From: Okapia johnstoni
Lineage: Eukaryota > Chordata > Mammalia > Artiodactyla > Giraffidae
NCBI GenBank assembly: GCA_024291935.2
Contig: CM044317.1
Location: 58,704,730 to 58,768,729 of the forward strand
DNA length: 64,000 nt
Reading direction: 5' to 3'
Part shown: positions 51,201-55,735 of the stretch, piece by piece
How positions within the stretch are numbered: the stretch's first letter is position 1
How the letters are laid out: each line of letters opens with the position of its first letter
Program-made: the position numbers and the translations under genes
The notes under the pieces: generated by a model
What the model was told of the DNA's origin: nothing
What the model saw: the letters and a program-made list of their open reading frames with translations, nothing else
The model's database searches: none

Positions 51201-53098
51201 CACAAACCTCATCCAATCAGAGAGCAAATCTCAAGGATTCAACTCTCAGAATAGATTTAGAAGCTGACCAGTTCTCACTACTCCCCTGCTACTACCCTTG
51301 TTCAAGTGTTCATATTTTCTCACCCAGATTAATGAAACAGAGTCCTAATGTTCTCCCTATTCAACTCTTGTGCTCCTACAATCTATTCTTTACACAGACT
51401 AAAGTAACCCTTTCAAAGTTAGATCATGGTTGCTCAAAATCACGTAATAGCTCAGAACAGAAACCAAAGTCCTTAGAATAGCCTACTTCAATGGTTCTCA
51501 AACTTGAATACACATCAGAATCAGCAAGAAAGGCTCACAGATTTCTGAGCCCCACAACTAGATTATATGATTCATTAGGTCTGGGATCAGAGCAAAGAAT
51601 ATTTTTACTAAGTTCTCAAGTGTGTTCGGAGAAGGAAATGGCAACCCACTCCAGTACTCTTGCCTGGAAAATCCTATGGACAGAGGAGCAGTCCATGGGG
51701 TCGCTAAGGGTCGGACACGACTGAGCGACTTAACTTTCACTTTCAAGTGTGTTAGTATGAAGTCCTTCAAGAAGTTCAAGGCAAAATGAGCAAGAAATTA
51801 GTGTAAACACCTGTGAAAGAATATGAGGAAGACCTCATGAGAGTGAGAAAGCCACCAGACTTAGATACAGGTCCAATCTAATGAAGGGGAGAGAGAGGGA
51901 AGATGAGTGGAAGGGCCTTCTATTGCAATGTGATTCTAGTGAAAGTTCAGAAAGACTGTCTGAAGGTCCCCAAGTGTCTCCCACAAACAGGCCTGTCTTA
52001 GTATTCTTACTGTGCTTAGCTACTGGGTGGGAGAAGCCTATGAAAAATGGCTTCAGCTTACATGGGATGATAAATGGATTTCAGCACAGTAGCTGCGGCC
52101 ATTGTTCAATTATGTTCCTTGTATTTGGAGATCTGAGAAGTGCATTCTCATGGTGTCAAACCAGATAAAACTGATTCTGGTGACCCACTGGCCAGCATGA
52201 TCTCCATCCTCTTATATCTCGCTTAATTTCATTTTGTCCACCCTCCTTTCCCTCTGCTCCAGCCACCTGCTCTCCATTTTGTTCCCACCCCCCACCTTCA
52301 AGTCTTTGCTCAAATGTCATTTACCATGTCAATGACACCTTCCCCGATTACTCTAGATAAAACTGCCACCAGTCTACCTCTCTAACCCACACTAATGATT
52401 CTTCTTATCCTGTTCTACATATCTTATTGTATAGCACTAAGTATCATGTAATAAGTCAATAAATTTATTTCATGTTATATTCATTGGTATTGTCCATTGG
52501 TTTTGCATCACTACAATGTAACTTCCACAGGGGCAAGGATCTTTGTTTTGTTCACCAGTATATCCCAAGCACCTAGAAGAGTGGCTGGCACAAAAAAGGT
52601 GCTCAATAAATAGTTGATGAATGAATTACATGAATTTCTACATGAATGTAGAAATGATGAATTTCTACAGTTCTGGGAAGCAGAGAAATGGAAAAAGTTA
52701 AAACAAAAATCACTGTTAACCATCTATCTTTCATTAAAATAAAAACTGATTTTAAAATGTTATAGTAAATTTCATCCCAGTTCCATTAGATTAGAATTAA
52801 AGGAAAAATGAACAGAGTATATCTGAATTGGATATATTTTCTTTTAACTGGAATAGCAATATAAATACAAAGAAATAGAAATTTAAAAAGATGTTATCAT
52901 ATACTTACATTCCTGATACTAATGACACCTTGAACACGTGCTGAGCAGTGGAAGATGGGTTGCCTAAAGCCACGTTAAGTGCTCTGTCGATACTGAATGC
53001 CACCTGAGACAGATGGCTTTCTGGCTGCTGTCCATAAGCATCATATGGCACATAGAGGTAAGGAAAGACGCCATGCAGATGAAGACATGTCTTCTGAC
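158..53098 (-). CDS. REV3L: REV3L, DNA polymerase zeta catalytic subunit (partial gene, coding exons 2-15)
   Basis: REV3L is the catalytic subunit of polymerase zeta. With MAD2L2 (REV7) and POLD2/POLD3 it extends primers past DNA lesions in the nucleus. Fourteen exons join in one frame: 52909-53098, 47121-47195, 43594-43754, 37809-37908, 29027-29121, 28356-28460, 27282-27366, 27046-27194, 19616-19735, 16719-16956, 11190-11332, 6363-10530, 2003-2916 and 158-237. All introns are GT-AG, and codon phase matches at every join (6623 bases). The product matches remembered mammalian REV3L nearly throughout: the N-terminal family-B domain (exons 2-5), a long disordered basic/serine-rich middle (exon 13), and REV7-binding motifs (end of exon 13, exon 14). 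The start-codon exon lies beyond 64000. The exonuclease-like and polymerase domains and the cysteine-rich C-terminus lie beyond position 1. No stops or frameshifts were found, so the gene looks functional. Exon numbers assume a single missing upstream coding exon. Confidence 0.97.
238..2002 (-). other. REV3L: REV3L intron 14
   Basis: This 1765-base intron has no recognisable young repeat. The stretch at roughly 480-1800 is purine-rich on the + strand and has the look of a very old LINE 3' end, but I cannot assign it. The short ORFs here have no protein-like features. Confidence 0.8.
2003..2916 (-). CDS. REV3L: REV3L exon 14 (914 bp)
   Basis: The acceptor is gcttatag and the donor gtaagt. It encodes [20 protein letters not shown], then [20 protein letters not shown], the cysteine-containing [20 protein letters not shown] block, an acidic Asp-rich tract, [20 protein letters not shown] and [14 protein letters not shown]. 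The actual exon start is 2916, upstream of the first Met, which is internal. Phase is 1 in and 1 out. It also carries the second REV7-binding motif. Confidence 0.97.
2469..2501 (-). other. REV3L: Probable second REV7-binding motif in REV3L
   Basis: The codons read [11 protein letters not shown]. This is the region described in human REV3L as a second REV7-binding site, just over 100 residues after the first. The assignment depends on remembered human positions and is less certain than motif 1. Confidence 0.6.
3887..4163 (+). mobile_element. Bov-A2 SINE (dimer) with (AGC)n head
   Basis: Two tandem ART2A-like units are present. The first runs from gctgctaagtcgcttcag to ttgccatttccttctcc. The second runs from tgaagtcgctcagtcgtgtc to gagtgggttgcc. 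They are joined by a gaaagtgaaaagtgaaagtg linker. A (gct)n run at about 3888-3914 marks the head. This is a ruminant non-autonomous SINE that shares its 3' part with BovB. Confidence 0.92.
4490..4810 (+). mobile_element. Old L1 3'-end fragment (probable)
   Basis: The segment around gatagaatattatgcagcca and the following region ending in a T-rich stretch resemble the ORF2/3'UTR end of older mammalian L1 families. The assignment is by eye. Confidence 0.45.
6363..10530 (-). CDS. REV3L: REV3L exon 13, giant exon (4168 bp) with REV7-binding motif 1
   Basis: This single uninterrupted exon encodes about 1390 residues. It starts after atttcag ([20 protein letters not shown]) and ends PEKP plus two bases of Arg before gtaatc. 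Most of it is low-complexity, serine-rich and probably disordered. Landmarks are the conserved basic segment [17 protein letters not shown] near 9160-9215, which I recall as part of DUF4683, shared with NEXMIF; the lysine/arginine-rich tract near 8940-9010, which may act in nuclear localisation or DNA binding; and the conserved [20 protein letters not shown] block near 7200-7280. The REV7 motif [11 protein letters not shown] is at 6461-6493. No repeat insertion and no in-frame stop occur in the exon. It corresponds to the very large REV3L exon of other vertebrates. Confidence 0.98.
6461..6493 (-). other. REV3L: REV7 (MAD2L2)-binding motif 1 in REV3L
   Basis: The codons spell [11 protein letters not shown]. 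This fits the two-hydrophobics, X, Pro, four residues, Pro-Pro pattern that the REV7 HORMA safety-belt clamps in known REV3-REV7 structures. The Pro residues and the final Arg are intact, so REV7 recruitment should be preserved. Confidence 0.9.
10531..11189 (-). other. REV3L: REV3L intron 12
   Basis: This is a 659-base AT-rich intron between the giant exon and exon 12. I see no recognisable repeat. Confidence 0.85.
11190..11332 (-). CDS. REV3L: REV3L exon 12 (143 bp)
   Basis: The acceptor is tccctag and the donor gtaagt. It encodes [20 protein letters not shown], then [20 protein letters not shown] and GTADENS, with one base of Asp. It has an acidic serine cluster of the kind casein kinase 2 often phosphorylates (inference). 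Confidence 0.96.
13930..14276 (+). mobile_element. L1 ORF2 fragment, left half (split by BovB)
   Basis: The fragment contains L1 reverse-transcriptase coding sequence in + orientation, such as atctcaacagatgcagaaaa. It stops at ggaacat and resumes at 15320 after a BovB insertion. Confidence 0.85.
14277..15319 (-). mobile_element. BovB LINE, 5'-truncated, inserted in L1
   Basis: This is an RTE-type BovB on the minus strand. Its 3' end is at 14277 (cagttcagtcgctcag on the + strand). It reads backward through RT C-terminal coding sequence such as [20 protein letters not shown]. The frame is broken by several indels. The insertion is flanked by ggaacat at 14270-14276 and 15320-15326, a 7-base target-site duplication in the L1. 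Confidence 0.92.
15320..15700 (+). mobile_element. L1 ORF2 fragment, right half
   Basis: The L1 continues after the BovB with sequences such as agatcaggaacaagacaagg and ttttggaagtctcagccaca. The RT active-site region is degraded. The fragment ends near atatcagaaag. Confidence 0.85.
15990..16385 (-). mobile_element. Ruminant L1 3'UTR-like segment (inverted)
   Basis: The + strand shows a T-rich head, then gataattgttttacaatatt, catcaacatgaatcactcac, ctattttacatatggcaatg and tgtctgcgtctccattgctt. This is the reverse complement of a common ruminant L1 3' region. The family name is from memory. Confidence 0.65.
16719..16956 (-). CDS. REV3L: REV3L exon 11 (238 bp)
   Basis: The acceptor is gttttatag and the donor gtaact. 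It encodes [20 protein letters not shown], then a basic stretch and [20 protein letters not shown] followed by [12 protein letters not shown]. The exon ends in phase 2 inside an Arg codon. The acidic half is typical of the disordered region before the giant exon. Confidence 0.96.
17113..17300 (+). mobile_element. MER5-like hAT DNA-transposon remnant (probable)
   Basis: The order is typical of MER5-type non-autonomous hAT elements: tgtgacccttggaccacctg, then agaatttctgaggcaaggct, then a gcatgttaacaagct region. No clean terminal repeats remain. Confidence 0.55.
17485..18235 (+). mobile_element. Old L1 (L1M-type) 3' end
   Basis: The segment runs from the end of ORF2 (cctcatatactgctggtcaa, attccattcctaggtatata, aatagccaaaaaagtggaaa) to a 3'UTR ending ttatatcccattaaaagtta. 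It is heavily diverged and has no open frame. Confidence 0.85.
19616..19735 (-). CDS. REV3L: REV3L exon 10 (120 bp)
   Basis: The acceptor is ctcttaag and the donor gtaagt. It encodes [20 protein letters not shown] then [20 protein letters not shown], ending with the first base (T) of a split codon. With exon 11 that codon is TTG (Leu), where I remember Met in human. Confidence 0.95.
20100..21898 (+). mobile_element. L1 ORF2 fragment, decayed
   Basis: The sequence follows L1 ORF2 in order from ggccaggctcaccaagaaaa through tggaacaagacaaggatgct to gcaatattacaaaactacag. Frameshifts and stops are frequent; for example, the RT core is broken at ggatgctgactc. It ends abruptly at gaaataaacccacatacg without a 3'UTR or tail. 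Confidence 0.88.
21899..22122 (+). other. Unassigned fragment with a 21-bp tandem and a coding-like frame
   Basis: Two 21-base copies (21911-21931 and 21932-21952) begin tggaccattctgttcccc or a close variant. A frame open across the fragment follows; it includes [15 protein letters not shown] and [13 protein letters not shown]. The frame looks protein-like (amphipathic, charged), but I do not recognise it. It lies between the end of an L1 and the 3' tail of a BovB. It could be a retrocopied piece of a gene or an L1 5' segment. Confidence 0.5.
22123..22397 (-). mobile_element. BovB LINE 3'-end fragment
   Basis: A gtcagttcagttcagttcag tail at 22122-22141 is followed by the reverse complement of the BovB RT C-terminus, encoding [20 protein letters not shown]. 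It is 5' truncated near 22397. Confidence 0.9.
22748..22905 (+). mobile_element. Bov-tA SINE, 5' truncated
   Basis: The segment runs from ccatggactccaggctcctc through gacccagggattaaacctgg to tctgagccacaagggaagcc. The last part is the tRNA-like end with a B-box-like core. Confidence 0.88.
23828..24030 (+). mobile_element. Bov-tA SINE with 8-bp target duplication
   Basis: The SINE runs from tgaaagtgaagtcgctcagt to ccatctgagccaccagg. It is flanked by gaaagaca at 23820-23827 and 24031-24038, which fixes its borders inside the old L1. Confidence 0.93.
25116..25845. other. Unassigned insertion inside an L1 3' end
   Basis: L1 similarity stops near 25115 and resumes near 25846 (aaaaccatctaagagttgta). 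The roughly 730 bases between are less AT-rich and match no repeat I recognise. No long frame is present. An LTR-type element is possible, but no clear TG...CA ends were found. Confidence 0.45.
25846..26705 (+). mobile_element. Old L1 (L1M-type) 3' ends
   Basis: A short L1 piece (25846-25980) is followed by a second, nearly complete L1M-type 3' end. Markers are gccataatgagatgccattt, accctcatatactgctgatg and tgatttcatttacatgattt, ending near attaaattgctaaaa. Confidence 0.8.
27046..27194 (-). CDS. REV3L: REV3L exon 9 (149 bp)
   Basis: The acceptor is ttaagcag and the donor gtgagg. It encodes [39 protein letters not shown] and [10 protein letters not shown], then one base of Gly. The Met codon inside VDYSD visible in genomic reading is not a start; it comes from reading upstream intron sequence in another context. 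Confidence 0.96.
27195..27281 (-). other. REV3L: REV3L intron 8, only 87 bases
   Basis: The intron lies between a gtaagt donor and a ttaagcag acceptor, near the lower size limit for mammalian introns. A gaactaat sequence in it could serve as the branch point (inference). Confidence 0.93.
27282..27366 (-). CDS. REV3L: REV3L exon 8 (85 bp)
   Basis: The acceptor is attcaaag, a poor polypyrimidine context, and the donor is a strong gtaagt. It encodes [20 protein letters not shown] then ILKENNFS and two bases of a Val codon. It is separated from exon 9 by only 87 bases. Confidence 0.95.
27367..28355 (-). other. REV3L: REV3L intron 7
   Basis: This 989-base AT-rich intron shows no recognisable repeat or gene. 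Confidence 0.85.
28356..28460 (-). CDS. REV3L: REV3L exon 7 (105 bp)
   Basis: The acceptor is gcttacag and the donor gtacaa. It encodes [20 protein letters not shown] then [15 protein letters not shown] and the first base of an Asp codon. It holds a short, highly charged linker after the N-terminal domain. Confidence 0.96.
28461..29026 (-). other. REV3L: REV3L intron 6
   Basis: This 566-base AT-rich intron shows no recognisable repeat. Confidence 0.85.
29027..29121 (-). CDS. REV3L: REV3L exon 6 (95 bp)
   Basis: The acceptor is taatacag and the donor gtatat. It encodes [20 protein letters not shown] then [11 protein letters not shown] and one base of the next Ala codon. It matches REV3L essentially residue for residue. 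Confidence 0.96.
29319..29370 (-). mobile_element. CHR-type SINE, tRNA-like head (split by BovB)
   Basis: The sequence ggcttccctgatagctcagt...tgccaatgcaggag is the tRNA-derived head of a cetartiodactyl CHR SINE. The rest of the same element resumes at about 30315 on the far side of a BovB. Confidence 0.82.
29371..30314 (-). mobile_element. BovB LINE, 5' truncated, with a 292-residue open RT frame
   Basis: The 3' tail of repeated agttc units lies at 29371-29387. The minus-strand frame 29379-30257 stays open for 292 residues. It includes the RT catalytic box in [19 protein letters not shown] and the C-terminal [23 protein letters not shown] is intact. The endonuclease and N-terminal RT half are missing, so the copy cannot move on its own. 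Confidence 0.94.
30315..30590 (-). mobile_element. CHR-type SINE, body and A-rich tail
   Basis: The segment reads caagttcaatccctgctctg, gcctgtgctctagagcctgg, caatgagaagttgtaactag, then ends in an aataaacaataaataaat tail. It continues the head at 29319-29370, which shows that BovB landed inside the SINE. Confidence 0.85.
31035..31115 (-). mobile_element. Short L1 3'UTR-like fragment
   Basis: The sequences aaggataattgctttacaga and catgaatcagccataggtat match the same 3' region seen at 15990-16385 and, inverted, at 33510-33670. Confidence 0.6.
31578..32009 (-). mobile_element. BovB LINE, 3' part (split by Bov-tA)
   Basis: The reverse complement of the BovB 3' end runs up to catctatacatgacta. 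The frame is broken by indels. The element resumes at 32216 after a SINE. Confidence 0.9.
32010..32215 (-). mobile_element. Bov-tA SINE inserted in BovB
   Basis: The sequence from ttccctggtggctcagacgg to gactgagtaactaagcacag is a Bov-tA in inverse orientation. About 25 bases of BovB expected at the junction are missing. I see no convincing target duplication. Confidence 0.9.
32216..33181 (-). mobile_element. BovB LINE, RT part (right of the nested SINE)
   Basis: It encodes [20 protein letters not shown] (YADD intact) and upstream RT segments such as [16 protein letters not shown]. The two segments are in different frames, so the RT is broken. It ends at the target site of the following Bov-A2. 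Confidence 0.9.
33193..33457 (+). mobile_element. Bov-A2 SINE with 11-bp target duplication
   Basis: A full dimer runs from gctactgctgctgctaagtc to actggagtggggtgcca. It is flanked by tttttggaagt at 33182-33192 and 33458-33468. Confidence 0.94.
33510..33670 (+). mobile_element. L1 3'UTR end
   Basis: The sequences gaggggtgggataccatggg, tatggctgattcatgtttat and aacacaatattgtaaagcaa are followed by an A-rich end. It is the + orientation of the segment seen inverted at 15990-16385. Confidence 0.7.
33980..34184 (-). mobile_element. Bov-tA SINE with (ACC)n end
   Basis: The sequence runs from gcttccctggtggctcaatg to ttggacacgacttagcaata, then accaccaccacca. The flanks share cagcagg (33973-33979 and 34185-34191). 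Confidence 0.88.
34302..34317. repeat. Poly(A), 16 bases
   Basis: This is a simple A run preceded by sequence I cannot assign to a retrotransposon. Confidence 0.9.
34560..34769 (+). mobile_element. Bov-tA SINE
   Basis: The sequence runs from gtgctcagtcatttccaact through gatttttccaggcaag-like core to taccaccgagccaccaggga. It carries small deletions in the middle (aactagagtggtttg). Confidence 0.88.
35572..35591. repeat. Poly(A), 20 bases
   Basis: This is a pure A run without a recognisable retrotransposon upstream. Confidence 0.9.
36006..36108 (+). mobile_element. CHR-type SINE fragment
   Basis: The sequences ggatcttagttccctgacca and actggacaaccagggaagtc are the tRNA-derived end of a CHR SINE in the same orientation as the one at 41901-42207. 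Confidence 0.75.
36165..36379 (+). mobile_element. Bov-tA SINE with 14-bp target duplication
   Basis: The SINE starts with a (gt)n stretch and gcttagtcactcagtcatgt, and ends gtcactagggaagccc. The flanks acttgataagttgt (36151-36164) and acttaacaagttgt (36380-36393) differ at two bases. Confidence 0.92.
36505..37607 (+). mobile_element. BovB LINE, 5' truncated, + strand
   Basis: The copy starts in the RT (ccagaaaaacatctctttct) and runs to the 3' tail aaatgaactgaactgaat. The frame is broken near 36704-36722. The RT box reads YADN instead of YADD, so this copy is inactive. It is inverted relative to the two other BovB copies in the same intron. Confidence 0.94.
37809..37908 (-). CDS. REV3L: REV3L exon 5 (100 bp)
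   Basis: The acceptor is atttctag and the donor gttagt, a weaker GT site. It encodes [20 protein letters not shown] then [12 protein letters not shown]. It is more diverged from remembered human REV3L than its neighbours (human has an NTLHATGSCKNHLSG-like start), but phase and length match and LFRWE is preserved. Confidence 0.94.
40528..40736 (-). mobile_element. Bov-tA SINE with 13-bp target duplication
   Basis: The sequence runs from tccctggttgctcagatggt to gtgactaacacatatg. The flanks catacaatttgta (40515-40527) and catacaacttgta (40737-40749) differ at one base. Confidence 0.9.
40979..41120 (-). mobile_element. Short L1 3'UTR-like insertion with 18-bp target duplication
   Basis: It reads on the minus strand from gttatgtggcagcctggatg to an A-rich tail. 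The target duplication, tttgggtggacataagtt, is at 40961-40978 and 41121-41138, with one mismatch. Confidence 0.8.
41534..41653 (-). mobile_element. ART2A-type SINE monomer
   Basis: The sequence runs from cttggagaaggaaatgtcaa to gactgagtgactaaca. The flanks ctttatttatt (41523-41533) and ctttatatatt (41654-41664) form an 11-base target duplication. Confidence 0.88.
41901..42207 (+). mobile_element. CHR-type SINE with 10-bp target duplication
   Basis: A T-rich head is followed by gggtcttctttgctgtgcca, gcatgggcttctcatcgcag, ctctagggtgtgtgggcttc and cactgcactgccagggaagt. The flanks both read ctgggctctt (41891-41900, 42208-42217). Confidence 0.88.
42925..43430 (+). mobile_element. Old L1 (L1M-type) 3' end
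   Basis: The sequences ttctattcctaggtatatgc and ggccataaaaaggaatgaaa, and an end near attgtaaggaataaag, follow the order of an L1M 3' end. Confidence 0.8.
43594..43754 (-). CDS. REV3L: REV3L exon 4 (161 bp)
   Basis: The acceptor is aatttag and the donor gtaagg. The exon encodes [39 protein letters not shown] and [14 protein letters not shown], ending one base into a Ser codon. This is the helical part of the N-terminal family-B domain and appears nearly identical to the human protein as remembered. Confidence 0.96.
44878..44928. repeat. 25-bp tandem duplication
   Basis: Two copies begin tggttttagacaaactggag, at 44878-44902 and 44903-44928. They differ only at their last few bases. Confidence 0.9.
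45010..45262 (+). mobile_element. MIR SINE (probable)
   Basis: The order is typical of MIR: ctcaagtaatacttactaca, then tgatctccattttataaaca, then tcacacaaataaaaagtaga. It is strongly diverged, as expected of this ancient mammalian SINE. Confidence 0.75.
45968..46560 (+). mobile_element. Ancient DNA-transposon remnant (probable hAT type)
   Basis: It starts ccaatggttctcaagttttt and continues with agtttttgtttatgtggttt and ttgtactctgttacattaaa. This is a high-copy mammalian repeat I recognise by pattern but cannot name with confidence. Confidence 0.5.
47121..47195 (-). CDS. REV3L: REV3L exon 3 (75 bp)
   Basis: The exon runs from a tttcag acceptor to a gtaaaa donor. It completes the split Met codon and encodes [20 protein letters not shown] followed by AMVK and two bases of an Arg codon. 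It belongs to the N-terminal domain. It is too short to stand out as an ORF and was found by reading the phase-compatible splice sites. Confidence 0.96.
48361..48720 (+). mobile_element. L2 fragment (tentative)
   Basis: This is a C/T-rich region with caatcttcagtcaggcccct and cctctgaaaggcctgcactg, resembling the L2 region upstream of its 3' end. Low certainty. Confidence 0.45.
50201..50330 (-). mobile_element. ART2A-type SINE monomer with 8-bp target duplication
   Basis: The sequence runs from ccttggagaaggaaatggca to gacttagtgactaaacaaca. The flanks both read taagtact (50193-50200, 50331-50338). Confidence 0.9.
50854..51117 (-). mobile_element. Bov-A2 SINE with 9-bp target duplication
   Basis: A full inverted dimer runs from gggaagacaatggcaaccca to a (cag)n end at about 51095-51117. 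The flanks both read atgttccag (50845-50853, 51118-51126). Confidence 0.94.
51490..51615 (+). mobile_element. MER5-like hAT remnant, split by a SINE
   Basis: The start caatggttctcaaacttgaa and the internal ggctcacagatttctgagcc match the MER5 pattern. The remnant is cut by the SINE at 51627-51742. Confidence 0.6.
51627..51742 (-). mobile_element. ART2A-type SINE monomer with 11-bp target duplication
   Basis: The sequence runs from cggagaaggaaatggcaacc to gactgagcgacttaactttc. The flanks both read tcaagtgtgtt (51616-51626, 51743-51753). Confidence 0.93.
52215..52630 (+). mobile_element. L2 LINE 3' end
   Basis: The sequences caagtctttgctcaaatgtc, caccagtatatcccaagcac and ggtgctcaataaatagttga are hallmarks of the L2 3' end, in the correct order. 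Confidence 0.8.
52634..52655. repeat. Perfect short hairpin
   Basis: The arms atttctaca and tgtagaaat are separated by tgaa, directly after the L2 tail. A further copy, atttctaca, follows at 52661-52669. Confidence 0.85.
52909..53098 (-). CDS. REV3L: REV3L exon 2 (190 bp)
   Basis: This exon starts after a cattttag acceptor and ends at the donor GT at 52908-52907 (gtaagt). It enters in phase 1 and leaves in phase 2. It encodes the start of the N-terminal family-B polymerase domain, including [19 protein letters not shown] and the segment ending FKVSLVSGM, where the last codon is split AT/G. The match to remembered human REV3L is close, with a few conservative changes such as Val for Ile after HLHG. 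Confidence 0.96.
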
Positions 53099-54520
53099 CT
53101 AAAATGTAACACAGTGTAAAGTTTAGACTGGAGATGCATTTTAAAACCTTAACATTACAAAGCTCAGAATACAAATCATTTAAATGGTCTAATGACAATG
53201 CAGCTTATCTGAGAGAAGGGCTGAAGAAACTAACCCATAGCTAACGCCACCTGTATTGACTATATCTCACAACAGAACATTTAGAAGCATTCTATAAATA
53301 TAAGCATTAGAGTATGATTTAAATAGTAGTTTTGCTGAAAATATGTTGGAATACTTCATCTTCACAATCTAACTACTTTTACGTACTTCACCAAACTTCC
53401 CTATAATACCACATAACACAGTGTTATGAAGCTTACAAAAATTCACTGAAAGTTTACTAAATAAATCAGTTAATGTCTATCTTCACATTCCAGTGGGTGG
53501 AATTTTGCTATGGTGAGGGGGTAGTTGGGAAGGGCAAAAATGAAATTCTGCTGTTAGGGAAAAAAAGAATCAAAACAGACAAAACCAAAAGACAATTCCT
53601 ACAGATCAGCTGTCTGGATATCTAAATTGCACATTTGGTGAAGTGGGACAGGGGAGACACAATGAGGGAAAAAAACAAGCATGTACACTTTCTAGGAAGT
53701 CATCATATTAGGCAAGGTGCAGAAAGGGTAAATGGTGCTGATCTACCAACAGACAATCCCATATAGCCATGATAAAGAAGGTAACGTGAGTGAGAACCCA
53801 CTAAAGAAAGTGCTACAGAAACAGAAATGTATTCGTGACAAGGTTAAGTAACAAAAAGCAGATGCACTATTACTCTCATGAATCTGGCAGGGCTGTATAA
53901 AAATGGTTCCTGTCCTCAGAACATTGTCCCTTGTTCCCCTTGGGTATGTGCCATTTGTCTAATACAAACACAGAAGAAAACAGCAGTGATGGAAGAACAC
54001 ACCCATTTTCTCATTCTGTCACTATCACTGTACTGCCCTGCAAACACTATTCTAAGGCTTCGCCCCCACCTCTTACCCCACTCTTGTTTCCTGGCTTTTT
54101 CTTTCTTCAGAAAAGTTTTTGTTTGATCACTATTTCCTATTTATAATTTAGAGTGATTTACATAAAATACATAGAAAAGAGTTTCATGTTCTGTTGATAT
54201 CTTGTATTTATACTTTTTATAATGAATAATATCAGCTTGTCTTATTTTTAAGGGACAGCTGTAACAGAATTAACAAATAAATCTGGAATAGTTATAAAGT
54301 GTAGCAAAATTGCAAAGCTCACATAATGGAATAAGATCTATGCCCTCCTCAGTACAGTATTCAGATTTGAGCTACTAACTTTGACATTTTCGAAGAACTA
54401 CAAATTTTGTTGCTGTTAGACAAATTTCAATTTCTAATTTTGTTACTTAATTTCAAAGAAATAAAAAAACTCTTTCATTTAAAAGCAAATTCTTTATTCT
54501 GTTTCATTCTAAATACAACA

Positions 54521-54757
54521 CAATGAAAGTGAAAGTATTAGTCGCTCAGTCATATCCGATTCTTTGCGGCCCCATTGACTGTAACCTGCCAGTCTTCTCT
54601 GTCCATGGAATTTTCCAAGCAAGAATACTGGAGTGGGTATCTCCAGGGGATCTTCCTGTCCCAGGGATCGAACCCGGATCTCCTAGCATTTCAGACAATT
54701 GAACCCGGATCTCCTAGCATTTCAGACAGAGTCTTAACTGTCTGAGTCACCATGAAG
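54521..54757 (+). mobile_element. Bov-tA SINE with internal 31-bp duplication
   Basis: The sequence runs from tgaaagtgaaagtattagtc to ctgagtcaccatgaag. The tRNA-like part contains gaacccggatctcctagcat twice, starting at 54670 and 54701. Confidence 0.9.
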
Positions 54758-55334
54758 CATGATACTATTTTCTAAATATTATAGCTTTTAATCCTTTAAA
54801 TAGAAAAAATTCAAATTGTAATAATGAATGAGTCTTAAAAAATATATTTATTAATTTATTGATGATCTATTTTAATGTTTTTTGAACATCTCATGAAAAG
54901 AGGTTATAACCATTGCAACTTCTGGATATACACCGCAGTTTGGTTAAAAGTAACTGACATGCTAAACCATAGAGTGATCCAGGGAGGTGAGGAGACAGAT
55001 ATGTATTCCCTTTTTAAGTTGACAAATAAAATCTAAGACCAGTGATTACAGAATTACTAGCATATTTTACAAGTAATACTGTTAAGCTCTTAAGACACTA
55101 ATTTTAATCAATATCTTAATAATGGAAATTTAGATACATTTTATAAGAAATAATTATAAAATTTCATTTCTAATAGTCTCCTCATAGGCAGGATGTTTAC
55201 AAAGTTCATTTAAACATTTAAAATATCCTCTTTTCATATCTCCTGTGGAGTAGGGGCCAGAGAAATGATCTTTCTATTTCTAGGTTTTGGAACTATAATA
55301 ATTTGTGGTGTATGATTTAGAAAAAAAAAAAATG

Positions 55335-55520
55335 ATTTATTCAGCAGGCACTGGACATCAAGTGCTTTACATGCATTTATTTCTAAAACTTAGAACAACC
55401 TTGCAAGTATCACAAAGGTTAACTTTAGTAAAATAACATACCTATTAGGTAACTGAATCAGGATTTAAAAACAGATCAACAAAATCTAAAACCAATGCTC
55501 TTTCCATTTAACCATTCTGG
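55335..55520 (+). mobile_element. MIR SINE (probable)
   Basis: The sequences gtgctttacatgcatttatt, aacaaccttgcaagtatcac and aggtaactgaatcaggattt appear in the MIR core order. Confidence 0.7.
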
Positions 55521-55604
55521 TTCAGTATTTTTTTTTTTTTAATTAATACTGGCTTCCTTAATTTCTCAGTTTTCATTTTGTACTATTAACACCTGTTTCT
55601 TTAT

Positions 55605-55735
55605 CTGACTCTCCCATCTGATTGCAAACTCTTTGCGACCTGATGCTGTGTTTCAATGATCATAAAATCCCCAGGATCCAGCACAAAACATATGTGTTTA
55701 ATAGACATTTATTAAATGAATGCAAGAGCTTCCAG
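55605..55735 (+). mobile_element. L2 LINE 3'-end fragment
   Basis: The sequences ttgcaaactctttgcgacct, ccaggatccagcacaaaaca and agacatttattaaatgaatg resemble the last bases of L2. Confidence 0.6.

Larger units (their letters stand above)
47196..52908 (-). other. REV3L: REV3L intron 2
   Basis: The intron contains possible L2 (48361-48720) and L2 (52215-52630) pieces, an ART2A monomer (50201-50330), a Bov-A2 (50854-51117) and a MER5-like remnant split by a SINE (51490-51760). The stretches 47196-48360 and 48720-50190 show nothing I can assign apart from short simple repeats. Confidence 0.82.

Noticed and set aside
53878..54146. Short + strand frames in intron 1 as a small gene or exon
   Set aside because: There is no conserved motif, no matching splice context, and two overlapping frames of similar length, as expected by chance.
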